From assembly GCF_002093115.1 (NCBI RefSeq), contig NZ_NAAD01000001.1:332235-396234 (forward strand): DNA of 64,000 bases, read 5' to 3'. Both the position numbers and the translations under genes were made by a program. Below are positions 34,577 through 42,924 of the stretch, piece by piece. Within the stretch, counting starts at the first letter, position 1, and the number at the start of each line of letters is the position of its first letter. The notes beneath the pieces were generated by a model. That model searched no databases. It worked only from the letters and a program-made list of their open reading frames with translations, and was not told the DNA's origin. Origin of the DNA: Geothermobacter hydrogeniphilus. Lineage in GTDB: Bacteria; Desulfobacterota; Desulfuromonadia; Desulfuromonadales; Geothermobacteraceae.

Positions 34577-35974
34577 ATGTCCGATCTACGTGTTCGATTC
34601 GCTCCCAGCCCGACCGGCTACCTGCATATCGGCGGGGCCCGTACTGCGCTGTTCAATTACCTGCTCGCCCGCAAGCAAGGCGGCACTTTCGTGCTGCGGA
34701 TCGAGGATACCGACGTGGAACGTTCCACCCGGGAATCGGTCGATGCCATCCTGCAGGCGATGGATTGGCTGGGGCTTGATTACGACGAAGGTCCGCTTTA
34801 CCAGTCCGACCGTTTCGACCTTTACCAGCAGAAGATCGATCAGTTGCTCGCCGAGGGCAAGGCCTATCGCTGTTACTGCAGTGCCGAAGAGTTGACCTCC
34901 AAACGGGAGGCGGCGATCAGCGAAGGCCGTAAGCCGAAATACGACGGTACCTGCCGGGATCGTGGCGAACAACCGACCGATCGACCGCACGTGGTTCGTT
35001 TCAAGGCCCCGCAGGAGGGCGAAACCGCCTTTGTCGACCGCATCAAGGGCCGCATCGCTTTCAATAATGAAGAACTTGACGACCTGATTATCCGTCGCAC
35101 CGACGGCACACCGACCTACAACCTGGTGGTTGTCATTGATGATGCCGAGATGGGGATCAACCTGGTGGTGCGCGGCGATGACCATGTCAACAATACCCCA
35201 CGCCAGATCCAACTCTACCGGGCTCTCGGCTACCCGGTGCCGGAATTTGCCCACGTGCCGATGATTCTCGGTTCCGACAAGACCCGGTTGTCCAAACGGC
35301 ATGGCGCCACTTCAGTGATGGCCTACCGGGACCAGGGTTTTCTTCCGGAAGCCATGGTCAACTACCTGGTTCGTCTCGGCTGGTCGCATGGCGACCAGGA
35401 AATTTTCAGTCGTGAAGAACTGGTCGAGACGTTCAGCCTCGATCATGTCGGTCGTGCCGCCGGGGTTTTCAATCCGGAAAAACTGCTCTGGCTCAACGCC
35501 CATTACATCAAGCACGGCGATCCGGCCCGGCTGGCGCCGCTGATGGTGGAACAGCTGGAAAAACTCGGGTTGTCGACCGGTGGCGGACCTGACCCGATCG
35601 CGGTGGTCACAGCCCTGCGGGAACGGGCGCGAACCTTGGTTGAGATGGCTGAAAACGCGGCCTTTTTCTACCGCGACCAGGTTCTCTACGACCCTGCCGA
35701 CCAGGCTAAATTCATCACTCCGGCACAGCGTGAACTGTTCATGCTGCTGCAGGACCGGTTTGCCGCCTGCGACAATTTCACTGCCGCCGCTTTGAAAACC
35801 GAATTCAGCACTGTCCTCGAACAACTCGGCCTCGGTTTCGGCAAGGGAGCCCAGCCGCTGCGGGTCGCCATGACCGGCAGTCGCGGCGGTCCGGACCTGT
35901 TCCTGCTGATTGAACTGCTCGGCCGTGAACAGGTTCTGGCACGGCTTGGACAGGCGCTTGACCTGTTGGTCTGA
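34577..35974 (+). CDS. gltX: Glutamate--tRNA ligase
   Basis: This class I aminoacyl-tRNA synthetase charges tRNA-Glu and, in bacteria without GlnRS, often also tRNA-Gln. The 465-residue product has the HIGH-type motif [20 protein letters not shown], the KMSKS-type motif TRLSKRHGA and a full C-terminal anticodon-binding domain. Two cysteines in [10 protein letters not shown] lie where some GluRS proteins bind zinc. GGAGAAAACC precedes ATG 34577, and an upstream in-frame ATG at 34529 lacks support. Whether it is non-discriminating cannot be read from the sequence by eye. Confidence 0.95.
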   Translation: MSDLRVRFAPSPTGYLHIGGARTALFNYLLARKQGGTFVLRIEDTDVERSTRESVDAILQAMDWLGLDYDEGPLYQSDRFDLYQQKIDQLLAEGKAYRCYCSAEELTSKREAAISEGRKPKYDGTCRDRGEQPTDRPHVVRFKAPQEGETAFVDRIKGRIAFNNEELDDLIIRRTDGTPTYNLVVVIDDAEMGINLVVRGDDHVNNTPRQIQLYRALGYPVPEFAHVPMILGSDKTRLSKRHGATSVMAYRDQGFLPEAMVNYLVRLGWSHGDQEIFSREELVETFSLDHVGRAAGVFNPEKLLWLNAHYIKHGDPARLAPLMVEQLEKLGLSTGGGPDPIAVVTALRERARTLVEMAENAAFFYRDQVLYDPADQAKFITPAQRELFMLLQDRFAACDNFTAAALKTEFSTVLEQLGLGFGKGAQPLRVAMTGSRGGPDLFLLIELLGREQVLARLGQALDLLV

Positions 35975-35996
35975 TTCCGTTTTTGTCAACCATGCA

Positions 35997-36028
35997 CCAC
36001 GCCCGGGACGATCTCGTTCCGGGCGTGG
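35997..36028 (+). terminator. Hairpin after gltX, likely terminator
   Basis: CCACGCCCGGGA pairs with TTCCGGGCGTGG around an eight-base loop. The following bases are not a clear T-run, so termination may be partial or Rho-assisted. Confidence 0.55.
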
Positions 36029-36050
36029 CTGTATCTGTCAATCTCCCGCC

Positions 36051-36134
36051 TAAACCTTCTTCTCCGTTGCGTCGACATGAGTATGACTGGGGAGCGCACA
36101 ACGCTTTCATCCCTGACGCAAGGAAAGGTTTATG
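36051..36134 (+). promoter_or_regulatory. Structured 5' leader sequestering the RBS of the PAS-GGDEF-EAL gene
   Basis: Three complementary blocks pair in order across the leader: TAAACCTT (36051-36058) with AAGGTTTA (36125-36132), TCC (36063-36065) with GGA (36122-36124), and TTGCGTC (36067-36073) with GACGCAA (36115-36121). The closed form hides the AAGGAAAGG ribosome binding site and the A of the start codon. The inner 41 bases could form AGCG/CGCT and GGG/CCC stems. It does not match the cyclic-di-GMP class I riboswitch consensus I know. Confidence 0.55.
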
Positions 36135-38651
36135 CCGCACACCCTGATTCCCACCGCCACATCAAAGACGTCCGAAACCCGTGAAGCCCACGGAGCGCCG
36201 GGCAGTCGCTGGAATTCGGTTCGGGCAGTTCTTGACGCGATCCCCGATCCCGCCTGGATCACCACCCGAAATGGGCGATTGCGCCTTGCCAACCGCGCGG
36301 CCGCCGAGTGTTACGGCTATCAGGAAGAGGAATGGCGCAATCTCAACATCGCTTCATTGATCGGCTGTGAGCAGGAGGATTTTTCCGCAGTTGCCAGGAT
36401 CCTGGCCGAAGAGGGATATTATTATTTCGAGGCTGAACACCGCTGCAGGGATGGGCGAACTTTCCCCGGGGAAGCCCGCCTGACCCTGGCCATCGTTCAG
36501 AGAGCGACCGTCTGTATTGTCATTGCCCACGACAATACCCTGTTGCACGATGCCGAATCCGCTTTTCGCAAAAGCAGGGAACGCTTCAAGAAGGTTTTTG
36601 AATATGCCGCCACGGGCATGAACATCCTGCTGCCGGAAGGTTATTTCCTGCAGAGCAACCAGGCTTTCTGCGACTTTGTCGGTTACAGCAGCGAGGAGTT
36701 GCGCGGCATGACGGTCGCTGACCTGACGCATCCGGATGATCTTGACAAAACCGCGCGTATTATGAACGAGATCCGTGACGGTAAGCACCGGCATATCAAT
36801 ATTGAGAAACGTTTCCTCAACAAACAGGGTGACGTTGTCTGGGGAGCTGTTTCCGCCACCTGGATTTACAATGCCCAGGGACGTCCCGATTACGGTATCG
36901 CCCTTGTTCAGGACATTACCGACTACAAAAAAAATCGTGAAGCCCTGGAACATGAAAGATGGTTCCTGCAGACGGTCGTTGACGGGGTGGTTGATCCCCT
37001 GATCGTGGTCGACCTTGACTACCGGATCCTGATGATGAACCGCGCGGCCGGCAAAGCGGGGCAGGGGACCCCGCGGGACGGGGAACTTTGCTACCGGTAT
37101 TTTCACCGCCAGGAGGCTCCCTGTTGTGACGATTATCATCCCTGTCCGCTTGCGGAGGTAAAGCGAACCGGCAACCCGGTGACTGTTGTTCACTATCAGG
37201 CCGCCGGTGATGGCAGCCAGCGAATATTCGAGGTGCAGGCCTCCCCCTATCGCAACCGGGATGGAGAACTGTGCGGCATTATTGAGTCGTCACGTGATAT
37301 CACCTATCTCTTCGAAGCCGAAGAGCAGTTGCGGGAAAAAGAGACGCGACTCAATTATCTTGTTCAGCATGACACTCTGACCAGCCTGCCGAATCGTGAT
37401 CATTTTTATACCCGCCTGCGCAAGACCATGCAGACCGCCGGCAAGACCGGCAACCGGGCCGCGGTGCTGCTGCTTGACCTTGACCGGTTCAAGAATATCA
37501 ACGAATCCCTGGGGCATGATCTCGGTGATCGGGTGCTGTGCAGGGTTGCGGACAGGCTGCGCCGGTGCCTGCGGGACTCCGACCTGGTGGCGCGGTCGGG
37601 GGGAGATGAATTCGTCATCATCCTTGAAGAGATCCAGGATGTGGCCCATATCGATATCGTCGCGCGCAAAATCCACAAGGCCCTTTCGCCGCTCCTGGAA
37701 ATCGATTCCTACCAGCTTTGCGTGACCGGCAGCCTCGGCATCAGTGTTTATCCCGAAGACGGCGCCGATGCCGAAGACCTGATGCGGGCAGCGGATACCG
37801 CCCTGTTCCGTGCCAAGGAGAACGGACGAAATACCTATCAGTTCTATACCCCGGACATGAATGCACGGTCCTGCGAACTGCTGCTGCTTGAAAGCAGTCT
37901 GCGGCGCGGCATTGAACAACAGGAACTGGTGTTGCACTACCAGCCGCAGATCGATCTTTTCACCGGCCATGTTCGCGGCATGGAAGCCCTGGTGCGGTGG
38001 AATCACCCGCAGCGGGGGATGATCCCGCCGGGAGATTTCATCCCCCTGGCAGAAGAAACCGGGCTGATCGTGCCGATGGGGGAATGGGTGCTGCGAGAGG
38101 CATGCCGCCAGAACAGGCGCTGGCAGACTCTCGGTTTCAGTCCGGTCCGCATCACAGTCAATATCTCTGCCCGTCAGTTCCTCAAGGGCGACCTGGTGCA
38201 GATGGTTGCCGACGTTCTGGAAGAGACTGCCCTGGACCCCGGTTTCCTGGAACTGGAAATCACTGAAAGTATGGTCATGGATGATGTTGAAACGGCGATT
38301 TTCATCATGGCCCAGCTGGCGGCCCTCGGCGTCCATCTCGCCATCGATGACTTCGGTACCGGCTATTCATCCCTGGCCCATCTGAAACGCTTCCCGCTCA
38401 CGACCCTGAAGATCGACCGGGCCTTCGTCAAGGATCTGACCGTCAACGGTGAGGATGAGGCCATTGTCCGGGCCATTGTCGCCCTGGCGCACAGTCTGGA
38501 TCTGCAGGTGATCGCCGAAGGGATCGAAACCGAGGAACAGTATCTTTTTCTCAAGGAACGAGGCTGTGAGCAGGGTCAGGGATTCCTTTTCAGCAAACCG
38601 CTTCCAGCCGATAAAATTCGAACTTTTCTGCGCCCCTTGATGGTCTACTGA
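36132..38651 (+). CDS. PAS-GGDEF-EAL cyclic-di-GMP signalling protein
   Basis: The 839-residue cytoplasmic protein lacks transmembrane helices. It has three PAS-type sensor segments (about 30-140, 150-270 and 275-390). A GGDEF domain follows with an intact SGGDEF motif near 489, then an EAL phosphodiesterase domain with EALVRW near 617 and DDFGTGYSSL near 740. Both enzymatic motifs look intact. The third PAS carries a cysteine-rich insert (CYRYFHRQEAPCCDDYHPCP), a pattern that could bind metal or haem or sense redox. It is a stand-alone gene between gltX and tRNA-Gln, with the structured leader described separately. Confidence 0.92.
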   Translation: MPHTLIPTATSKTSETREAHGAPGSRWNSVRAVLDAIPDPAWITTRNGRLRLANRAAAECYGYQEEEWRNLNIASLIGCEQEDFSAVARILAEEGYYYFEAEHRCRDGRTFPGEARLTLAIVQRATVCIVIAHDNTLLHDAESAFRKSRERFKKVFEYAATGMNILLPEGYFLQSNQAFCDFVGYSSEELRGMTVADLTHPDDLDKTARIMNEIRDGKHRHINIEKRFLNKQGDVVWGAVSATWIYNAQGRPDYGIALVQDITDYKKNREALEHERWFLQTVVDGVVDPLIVVDLDYRILMMNRAAGKAGQGTPRDGELCYRYFHRQEAPCCDDYHPCPLAEVKRTGNPVTVVHYQAAGDGSQRIFEVQASPYRNRDGELCGIIESSRDITYLFEAEEQLREKETRLNYLVQHDTLTSLPNRDHFYTRLRKTMQTAGKTGNRAAVLLLDLDRFKNINESLGHDLGDRVLCRVADRLRRCLRDSDLVARSGGDEFVIILEEIQDVAHIDIVARKIHKALSPLLEIDSYQLCVTGSLGISVYPEDGADAEDLMRAADTALFRAKENGRNTYQFYTPDMNARSCELLLLESSLRRGIEQQELVLHYQPQIDLFTGHVRGMEALVRWNHPQRGMIPPGDFIPLAEETGLIVPMGEWVLREACRQNRRWQTLGFSPVRITVNISARQFLKGDLVQMVADVLEETALDPGFLELEITESMVMDDVETAIFIMAQLAALGVHLAIDDFGTGYSSLAHLKRFPLTTLKIDRAFVKDLTVNGEDEAIVRAIVALAHSLDLQVIAEGIETEEQYLFLKERGCEQGQGFLFSKPLPADKIRTFLRPLMVY

Positions 38652-38679
38652 ATGGTGGCGGAAAAATCCAAAAAAGCTC

Positions 38680-38708
38680 TTGACCGTGTCGGTGATGTCT
38701 GATAAAAA
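38680..38708 (+). promoter_or_regulatory. Promoter of tRNA-Gln
   Basis: TTGACC (38680-38685) and TAAAAA (38703-38708) are 17 bases apart. The tRNA starts 14 bases after the -10. Confidence 0.65.
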
Positions 38709-38721
38709 TCGACTCCGCTTT

Positions 38722-38796
38722 TGGGGTGTCGCCAAGTGGTAAGGCAGCGGACTCTGACTCCGCCATTCGGGGGTTCAAATCCTCCCACCCCAGCCA
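38722..38796 (+). tRNA. tRNA-Gln (anticodon CTG)
   Basis: The 75-base cloverleaf has acceptor arms TGGGGTG and CACCCCA, the anticodon loop CTCTGAC between GCGGA and TCCGC, a T-arm with GGTTCAAATCC and an encoded CCA. The T1-A72 acceptor pair is typical of bacterial tRNA-Gln. Anticodon CTG reads CAG only. Confidence 0.96.
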
Positions 38797-38850
38797 TTCA
38801 TTACAGCTTCGGCTGTTCATATAGAAACCGGCTTCCCTGAGGGGGAGCTA

Positions 38851-38880
38851 AAGGTGGAGTCATCGACTCCACCTTTTTTT
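38851..38880 (+). terminator. Intrinsic terminator of tRNA-Gln
   Basis: AAGGTGGAGTC pairs with GACTCCACCTT around ATC and is followed by seven T residues. A family B repeat begins seven bases downstream. Confidence 0.93.
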
Positions 38881-38886
38881 GTTAAG

Positions 38887-39026
38887 GGCGCCGGCTTTTT
38901 CATCAACTCTGCGTTGCAGTCTCGCTTCGCTTGTGCGACGTAGCTGCCGCTACGCCTCCGCGCTCATCGAGCCTGCGCCTTGATTTGATGAAAAATCCAG
39001 CGCCTTGAAACTGTGGTGTGGGATAT
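38887..39026. repeat. Family B structured repeat, single copy
   Basis: This begins GGCGCCGGCTTTTTCATCA and closes with TGATGAAAAATCCAGCGCC (ending 39004), then a diverged tail. Relative to the 32383 copies the internal arm GCAGACCCG is GCAGTCTCG, and its partner TTGGGCTGC is CGAGCCTGC. The pairing is therefore kept by compensating changes. No gene is visible in the 495-base gap between tRNA-Gln and the small peptide at 39292 other than these repeats. Confidence 0.85.
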
Positions 39027-39052
39027 TGGCTTGGAACCTGTCGCACAAGGGG

Positions 39053-39190
39053 CTCACTGATTCAGGATCATTCTGCGTTGCAGGCTCGCTTCGCTTGTGT
39101 GTGCGACCTAGCGAACGCTACGCCTCCACACTCATCGAGACAGCGCCTTGATTTGATAAAAAATCCGGCGCCTTGAGATTGTGGTGTGGG
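39053..39190. repeat. Chimaeric repeat: family A arm joined to a family B copy
   Basis: CTCACTGATTCAGG (39053-39066) is a family A arm. Four bases on, a family B body starts (TTCTGCGTTGCAGGCTCGCT) that lacks the left GGCGCC end but keeps the right end ATAAAAAATCCGGCGCC (ending 39172). Its central hairpin is the TAGCG-AA-CGCTA variant also found in the 53298 copy. Confidence 0.75.
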
Positions 39191-39227
39191 CTGGTACATC
39201 ACCTCGGCGCTTTGCAAAGAATTTTAT

Positions 39228-39241
39228 AACCACTTGTGGTT
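39228..39241. promoter_or_regulatory. Perfect 14-bp palindrome upstream of the 26-residue peptide gene
   Basis: AACCAC-TT-GTGGTT lies 51 bases before the peptide's start and overlaps TATAAC, a possible -10. It could be an operator or mark the transcript's start. No confident -35 was found. Confidence 0.4.
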
Positions 39242-39291
39242 TTGTCGGCTACACTGTCAGAAACACTGCTCGACAGAGGAGGAACGAAATC

Positions 39292-39372
39292 ATGATGTTT
39301 GCCAATATCCTGTTCATCCTGCTGGTCGGCCTGCTGATCACCGGGCTGGTCTTCCTTGCGAAACGCAAGTAA
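39292..39372 (+). CDS. 26-residue single-pass membrane peptide
   Basis: This short frame encodes a hydrophobic helix of about 20 residues (FANILFILLVGLLITGLVFL) followed by the basic end AKRK. A near-perfect AGGAGG (39277-39282) lies nine bases before ATG 39292; a second ATG follows immediately. The positive C-terminus predicts the tail in the cytoplasm. It resembles in size small subunits such as KdpF, but no kdp genes or other complex lie nearby. It could be a regulatory small membrane protein or a type I toxin-like peptide. It lies between the repeats and the aminotransferase gene, with a terminator-like hairpin after it. Confidence 0.6.
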   Translation: MMFANILFILLVGLLITGLVFLAKRK

Positions 39373-39448
39373 AGCCGTTTCTCCCTGCCGGGTTTTCCGG
39401 CAAAAGAGATCCTTTTACACGTCAGGGAACCGTTCGTCCGTGAAGATT

Positions 39449-39474
39449 GACAACCCCGTAAGGGGCTGTTTTAA
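39449..39474 (+). terminator. Short terminator-like hairpin before the aminotransferase gene
   Basis: ACAACCCC-GTAA-GGGGCTGT is followed by TTTTAA. It probably ends the 26-residue peptide transcript. Confidence 0.5.
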
Positions 39475-39519
39475 TAGCCGCCGATCATTCAAACCCCATT
39501 TTTTCAACTGGAGGAGTCA

Positions 39520-40821
39520 ATGAATCCGCTGGCGCAGGAACTCAACGAGCTGATTGCCAAGGACAACCCCCGGGTCCTGGAGATGCTCTCCGACCTCGGC
39601 CGTAATCTCTTTTTCCCCAGGGGCATCCTGACCCAGTCGGCGGAAGCCAAGGAAAAAGCCCATAAATTCAACGCCACCATCGGTATCGCCACCGAAGACG
39701 GTGGTCCCATGTACCTGCAATGCATCCAGGACAAGCTGGGAGCTTTCGATCCGAAGGATATCTATCCCTACGCGCCACCTGCGGGTAAACCTGAATTGCG
39801 GAAGCTCTGGCGCGAGAAGATGCTGCGGGAAAATCCCTCGCTCCAGGGGCGGCAGTTCAGCAACCCTGTCGTCACCAACGCCCTGACCCATGGGCTGGCG
39901 ATCGTTGCCGACATGTTTGTCGACGCCGGTGACCATCTGGTCATGCCCGACATGATGTGGGGGAACTACAACCTGACCTTCAGCGTCCGTCGCGGTGGTG
40001 TGATCAGAAAATACAATACCTTCACCGAGGCCGGCGGCTTCGATGTCGCGGCTTTCAAATCCGAGTTGCGGAAAACTGCCGACGAAAAGGGCAAGGCGCT
40101 GGTGTTGCTCAACTTCCCCAACAATCCGAGCGGCTACACTCCGACCGAAGCCGAAGGACAGGCGATTGTCGAAGCGATCGTCGAGGTGGCCGAGTCGGGC
40201 TGCAATATCATCGCCGTGACCGATGATGCCTATTTCGGGCTTTTCTACGAGGACTCCCTGACCGAATCGCTTTTCGGCCGTCTCGCCAACCTGCATCCGC
40301 GGGTGCTGGCGGTCAAACTCGATGGCGCCACCAAGGAAGAGTATGTCTGGGGTTTCCGTACCGGGTTTATCACCTTTGCCGCCGGCACAAGTGGGCAGGA
40401 CAACCTGCTGACGGCGCTTGAGAAGAAGACCATGGGCATCATCCGGGCGACGATTTCCAACTGTCCCCATCCGAGTCAGACCTTCGTGATCGAGGCCCTC
40501 AGGTCGGCTGACTTCCTTGCCCAGAAAGCGGCCAAGTACCAGACCATGAAGGGACGGGCTCTCAAGGTCAAGGAAGTGCTCGACCGAGGTGAGTATGCCG
40601 ACGCGTTCAGCTATTACCCCTTCAACTCCGGTTATTTCATGTGTCTCAGGCTGAAGACGGTCGATGCCGAGAAGTTGCGGTTGCATCTGCTTGACAAGTA
40701 CGGAGTCGGAGCCATCTCGATCGGTTCGACGGACCTGCGGGTCGCTTTCTCCTGTATCGCCGAGGAGGATATCCCCGAACTGTTCAGCCTGATCTACCAG
40801 GCGGTCAAGGACATCGAGTGA
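39520..40821 (+). CDS. PLP-dependent aminotransferase, class I/II fold
   Basis: The 433-residue fold type I PLP enzyme has the cofactor-contacting NFPNNPSGYTPT and DDAYFGLFYEDS segments. Lys272, in DGATKEEYVWGFRTGF, is the likely Schiff-base lysine. A C-terminal arginine in DLRVAFSCI should bind the substrate carboxylate. The amino-donor specificity is not clear; an alanine- or aspartate-type reaction is possible. CTGGAGGAG precedes the ATG. It is bounded by terminators on both sides, so it is monocistronic. Confidence 0.88.
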   Translation: MNPLAQELNELIAKDNPRVLEMLSDLGRNLFFPRGILTQSAEAKEKAHKFNATIGIATEDGGPMYLQCIQDKLGAFDPKDIYPYAPPAGKPELRKLWREKMLRENPSLQGRQFSNPVVTNALTHGLAIVADMFVDAGDHLVMPDMMWGNYNLTFSVRRGGVIRKYNTFTEAGGFDVAAFKSELRKTADEKGKALVLLNFPNNPSGYTPTEAEGQAIVEAIVEVAESGCNIIAVTDDAYFGLFYEDSLTESLFGRLANLHPRVLAVKLDGATKEEYVWGFRTGFITFAAGTSGQDNLLTALEKKTMGIIRATISNCPHPSQTFVIEALRSADFLAQKAAKYQTMKGRALKVKEVLDRGEYADAFSYYPFNSGYFMCLRLKTVDAEKLRLHLLDKYGVGAISIGSTDLRVAFSCIAEEDIPELFSLIYQAVKDIE

Positions 40822-40825
40822 CAAC

Positions 40826-40861
40826 AAAAAGGGGCCCGCTGACGCGGGCCCCTTTTTGTTA
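40826..40861. terminator. Bidirectional intrinsic terminator
   Basis: AAAAAGGGGCCCGC pairs with GCGGGCCCCTTTTT around TGAC, so it carries an A-run on one side and a T-run on the other and may end transcription in both directions. Confidence 0.95.
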
Positions 40862-40867
40862 ACAATC

Positions 40868-42172
40868 ATGAACAAGCTTCAGCATGACATGCTTTCCCTC
40901 CCGGGATTTCGGTCCCTGCTGGAATACACCGGCAAGATCCCGGTTTTTCTGGTCGGCGGCGCTCTGCGTGACTGGCGGTTCGGGCAGCCGGTCAAGGATG
41001 TCGACCTGGCAACCGACGGTGATCCGACCGACCTGGCGCGGGAATTCGCCAGGCACACCGGGGGAAGCTGGTTCTGGCTTGACCGGCAACGTTGCCAGAG
41101 TCGGGTGGTCTTGAAAAACGACCGCGAAGCCTTCAGTTACGATTTTTCTCCATTGCGGGCCGCCACCATCGAGGCGGATCTCGCTGATCGCGACTTTACT
41201 CTCAACGCCATGGCGGTGAAGCTGGGTGACAGAGACTGGGCCCTGATTGATCCCTGCGGTGCCGGGGAAGATATCCGCGACCGGCGTCTGCAGGTATGCA
41301 GTCCCGATTCCCTGCGTCATGATCCTCTGCGCGTTCTGCGCGGCGTTCGCTTTGCCCTGCAGTTCAACCTCGTCCCGGCAACCGGGACCGAAGCTGCCAT
41401 GGTTCGCGACGCCGGCCTGTTGTCCGGGATCCCCGGCGAGAGGATTCATGCCGAACTGGCCGTTATCCTGAACGTCGCGGGCAGCAGTCGCATCCTGCCG
41501 CTCTGGGTCCGTCTCGACCTGTCGTCGGTGTTGTTCGGGTTCTCCTGTACTGCCGATTCCGGCCGTCAGCTTGCGCGGCAGTTTGACCTGCTGGAGCGAA
41601 CGCTCAGCCAGGGACCGGCCTGGCTACATGAGCTCGCCGCGGGAACCGTTGCCAACAACTTCAGTCGTCTGGCGCTGTTGAAACTGCATCTTATGCTCTC
41701 CGGAACTCCGGGAGCGGGCAGGGCACGCGGCGCGCAGGCTGCTGACCGCCTGCGTCTCGGCAGGCGCAACACGACCGCCCTGAACGGTCTGTTGCGAATC
41801 GGTGACTGCCTGCCTTGTCCACGCCGCCACCGTGCTCAGCGACTCTGGCTGGAAGACCTGCCGGGAAACCCCCGGGTCAGCCTGCTCGGACTGCTGCTTG
41901 ACGGCGTTTCGAAGCCGACCCGTCACCTTCATTTCGACCGCCTTGACCCGCGAGTACTGAAAGACATGGACAAGGAGCCGCCCGAACCGCTGATCCCCGT
42001 TGCCAGGATGATGGACCGCCTCGGTTTCAGCCCCGGCCCGGAACTCGGTCGGGCTCTGGCGGAATTGCGCCGGATGGAGATCCTTGAACAGATAAAGACC
42101 CCTCGTGAAGCCGAAGCGCACCTGCTCAGGGGAAAGCAAAAAGCCATTGACAAAGGCGAGTCTGCTCCCTAG
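40868..42172 (+). CDS. tRNA nucleotidyltransferase / poly(A) polymerase family protein
   Basis: This class II nucleotidyltransferase has 434 residues. The catalytic head has FLVGGALRDW near residue 28 and the metal-binding DVDLAT. Motif RDFTLNAMAV and the RNA-binding block DPLRVLRGVRFALQF follow. The C-terminal half is helical and basic. Both CCA-adding enzymes and bacterial poly(A) polymerases look like this, and related bacteria carry several copies, so the exact activity is left open. The ATG is six bases after the terminator T-run, so transcription must begin elsewhere. The tRNA-Gly promoter lies inside its last codons. Confidence 0.85.
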   Translation: MNKLQHDMLSLPGFRSLLEYTGKIPVFLVGGALRDWRFGQPVKDVDLATDGDPTDLAREFARHTGGSWFWLDRQRCQSRVVLKNDREAFSYDFSPLRAATIEADLADRDFTLNAMAVKLGDRDWALIDPCGAGEDIRDRRLQVCSPDSLRHDPLRVLRGVRFALQFNLVPATGTEAAMVRDAGLLSGIPGERIHAELAVILNVAGSSRILPLWVRLDLSSVLFGFSCTADSGRQLARQFDLLERTLSQGPAWLHELAAGTVANNFSRLALLKLHLMLSGTPGAGRARGAQAADRLRLGRRNTTALNGLLRIGDCLPCPRRHRAQRLWLEDLPGNPRVSLLGLLLDGVSKPTRHLHFDRLDPRVLKDMDKEPPEPLIPVARMMDRLGFSPGPELGRALAELRRMEILEQIKTPREAEAHLLRGKQKAIDKGESAP

Positions 42173-42175
42173 AAT
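42147..42175 (+). promoter_or_regulatory. Promoter of tRNA-Gly
   Basis: TTGACA (42147-42152) and TAGAAT (42170-42175) are exactly 17 bases apart. The -35 lies within the 3' end of the nucleotidyltransferase gene. Confidence 0.8.
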
Positions 42176-42188
42176 GACCTCCTCTTTC

Positions 42189-42263
<75 letters not shown>

Positions 42264-42271
42264 GATGATCT

Positions 42272-42305
42272 CGCCCTGGCCCATATTCGGGCCGGGGCGT
42301 TTTTG
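42272..42305 (+). terminator. Intrinsic terminator of tRNA-Gly
   Basis: CGCCCTGGCCC pairs with GGGCCGGGGCG (with one G-T pair) and is followed by five T residues. Confidence 0.92.
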
Positions 42306-42354
42306 TTCCGCCGCTGGCGGTGGCGAAGTCTTTGTGGCAGAATAGAACGGAACC

Positions 42355-42543
42355 ATGACTGACAAGACCCGACGATTAACCATCAAATGTCCCCGCTGCG
42401 GGGTGTTGACTGATTATTACGGCAACGAACATCGCCCCTTCTGCTCGGAAAGGTGCCGGCTGATTGATCTCGGCTGCTGGGCCGAGGAAGAGTACCGCAT
42501 CGCCGGCCGACCCGTGCCGCAGGAATCGGATTCACCAACCTGA
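42355..42543 (+). CDS. yacG: DNA gyrase inhibitor / zinc protein YacG
   Basis: A 62-residue zinc-binding protein with the family pattern IKCPRCG and, 15 residues later, [14 protein letters not shown]. In enterobacteria YacG binds GyrB and inhibits gyrase. Length and motifs match. The ATG follows GAACGGAACC. It begins a tight cluster with queD (9-base gap), queE and a creatininase-family gene. Confidence 0.92.
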   Translation: MTDKTRRLTIKCPRCGVLTDYYGNEHRPFCSERCRLIDLGCWAEEEYRIAGRPVPQESDSPT

Positions 42544-42552
42544 GGAGCCTCC

Positions 42553-42924
42553 ATGTACCGATTGACCATACAGACCCAGTTTGCCGCTGCCCACAACCTG
42601 GTCAACTACCAGGGGGACTGCGAAAACCTTCATGGCCACAACTGGAAGGTTGAAGTCCGGGTGGCGGCGCGTGAACTGGACAAGTCCGGGCTCGGCATCG
42701 ACTTCAAGGTTCTCAAGCGCCAGACCAACGCGGTGCTTGACGGCCTGGATCATAAGTATCTGAATAAACTTGAACCTTTTCTTGATCTCAGTCCTTCGTC
42801 GGAAAATATTGCCCGTTATCTGTTCGAACAGCTCGGTGAAGTGTTGAATACTGACAATGTCACCGTCGAGCAGGTCAATGTCTGGGAGTCGGACAATGCC
42901 TGTGCCAGCTACAGCCTCGACTGA
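42553..42924 (+). CDS. queD: 6-carboxy-5,6,7,8-tetrahydropterin synthase
   Basis: The second enzyme of queuosine/7-deazaguanine biosynthesis, which converts dihydroneopterin triphosphate to 6-carboxytetrahydropterin. The 123-residue PTPS-fold product has zinc ligands FAAAHNL and LHGHNW, the catalytic cysteine in GDCENLHGHNW, the LDHKYLN histidine and the WESDNA glutamate. GAGGAG precedes the ATG. Its 3' end overlaps queE by 29 bases, which suggests coupled expression. Confidence 0.95.
   Translation: MYRLTIQTQFAAAHNLVNYQGDCENLHGHNWKVEVRVAARELDKSGLGIDFKVLKRQTNAVLDGLDHKYLNKLEPFLDLSPSSENIARYLFEQLGEVLNTDNVTVEQVNVWESDNACASYSLD

Noticed and set aside
34577..38796. gltX and tRNA-Gln as evidence for indirect Gln-tRNA synthesis
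   Set aside because: The absence of glnS or presence of gatCAB cannot be judged from 64 kb.
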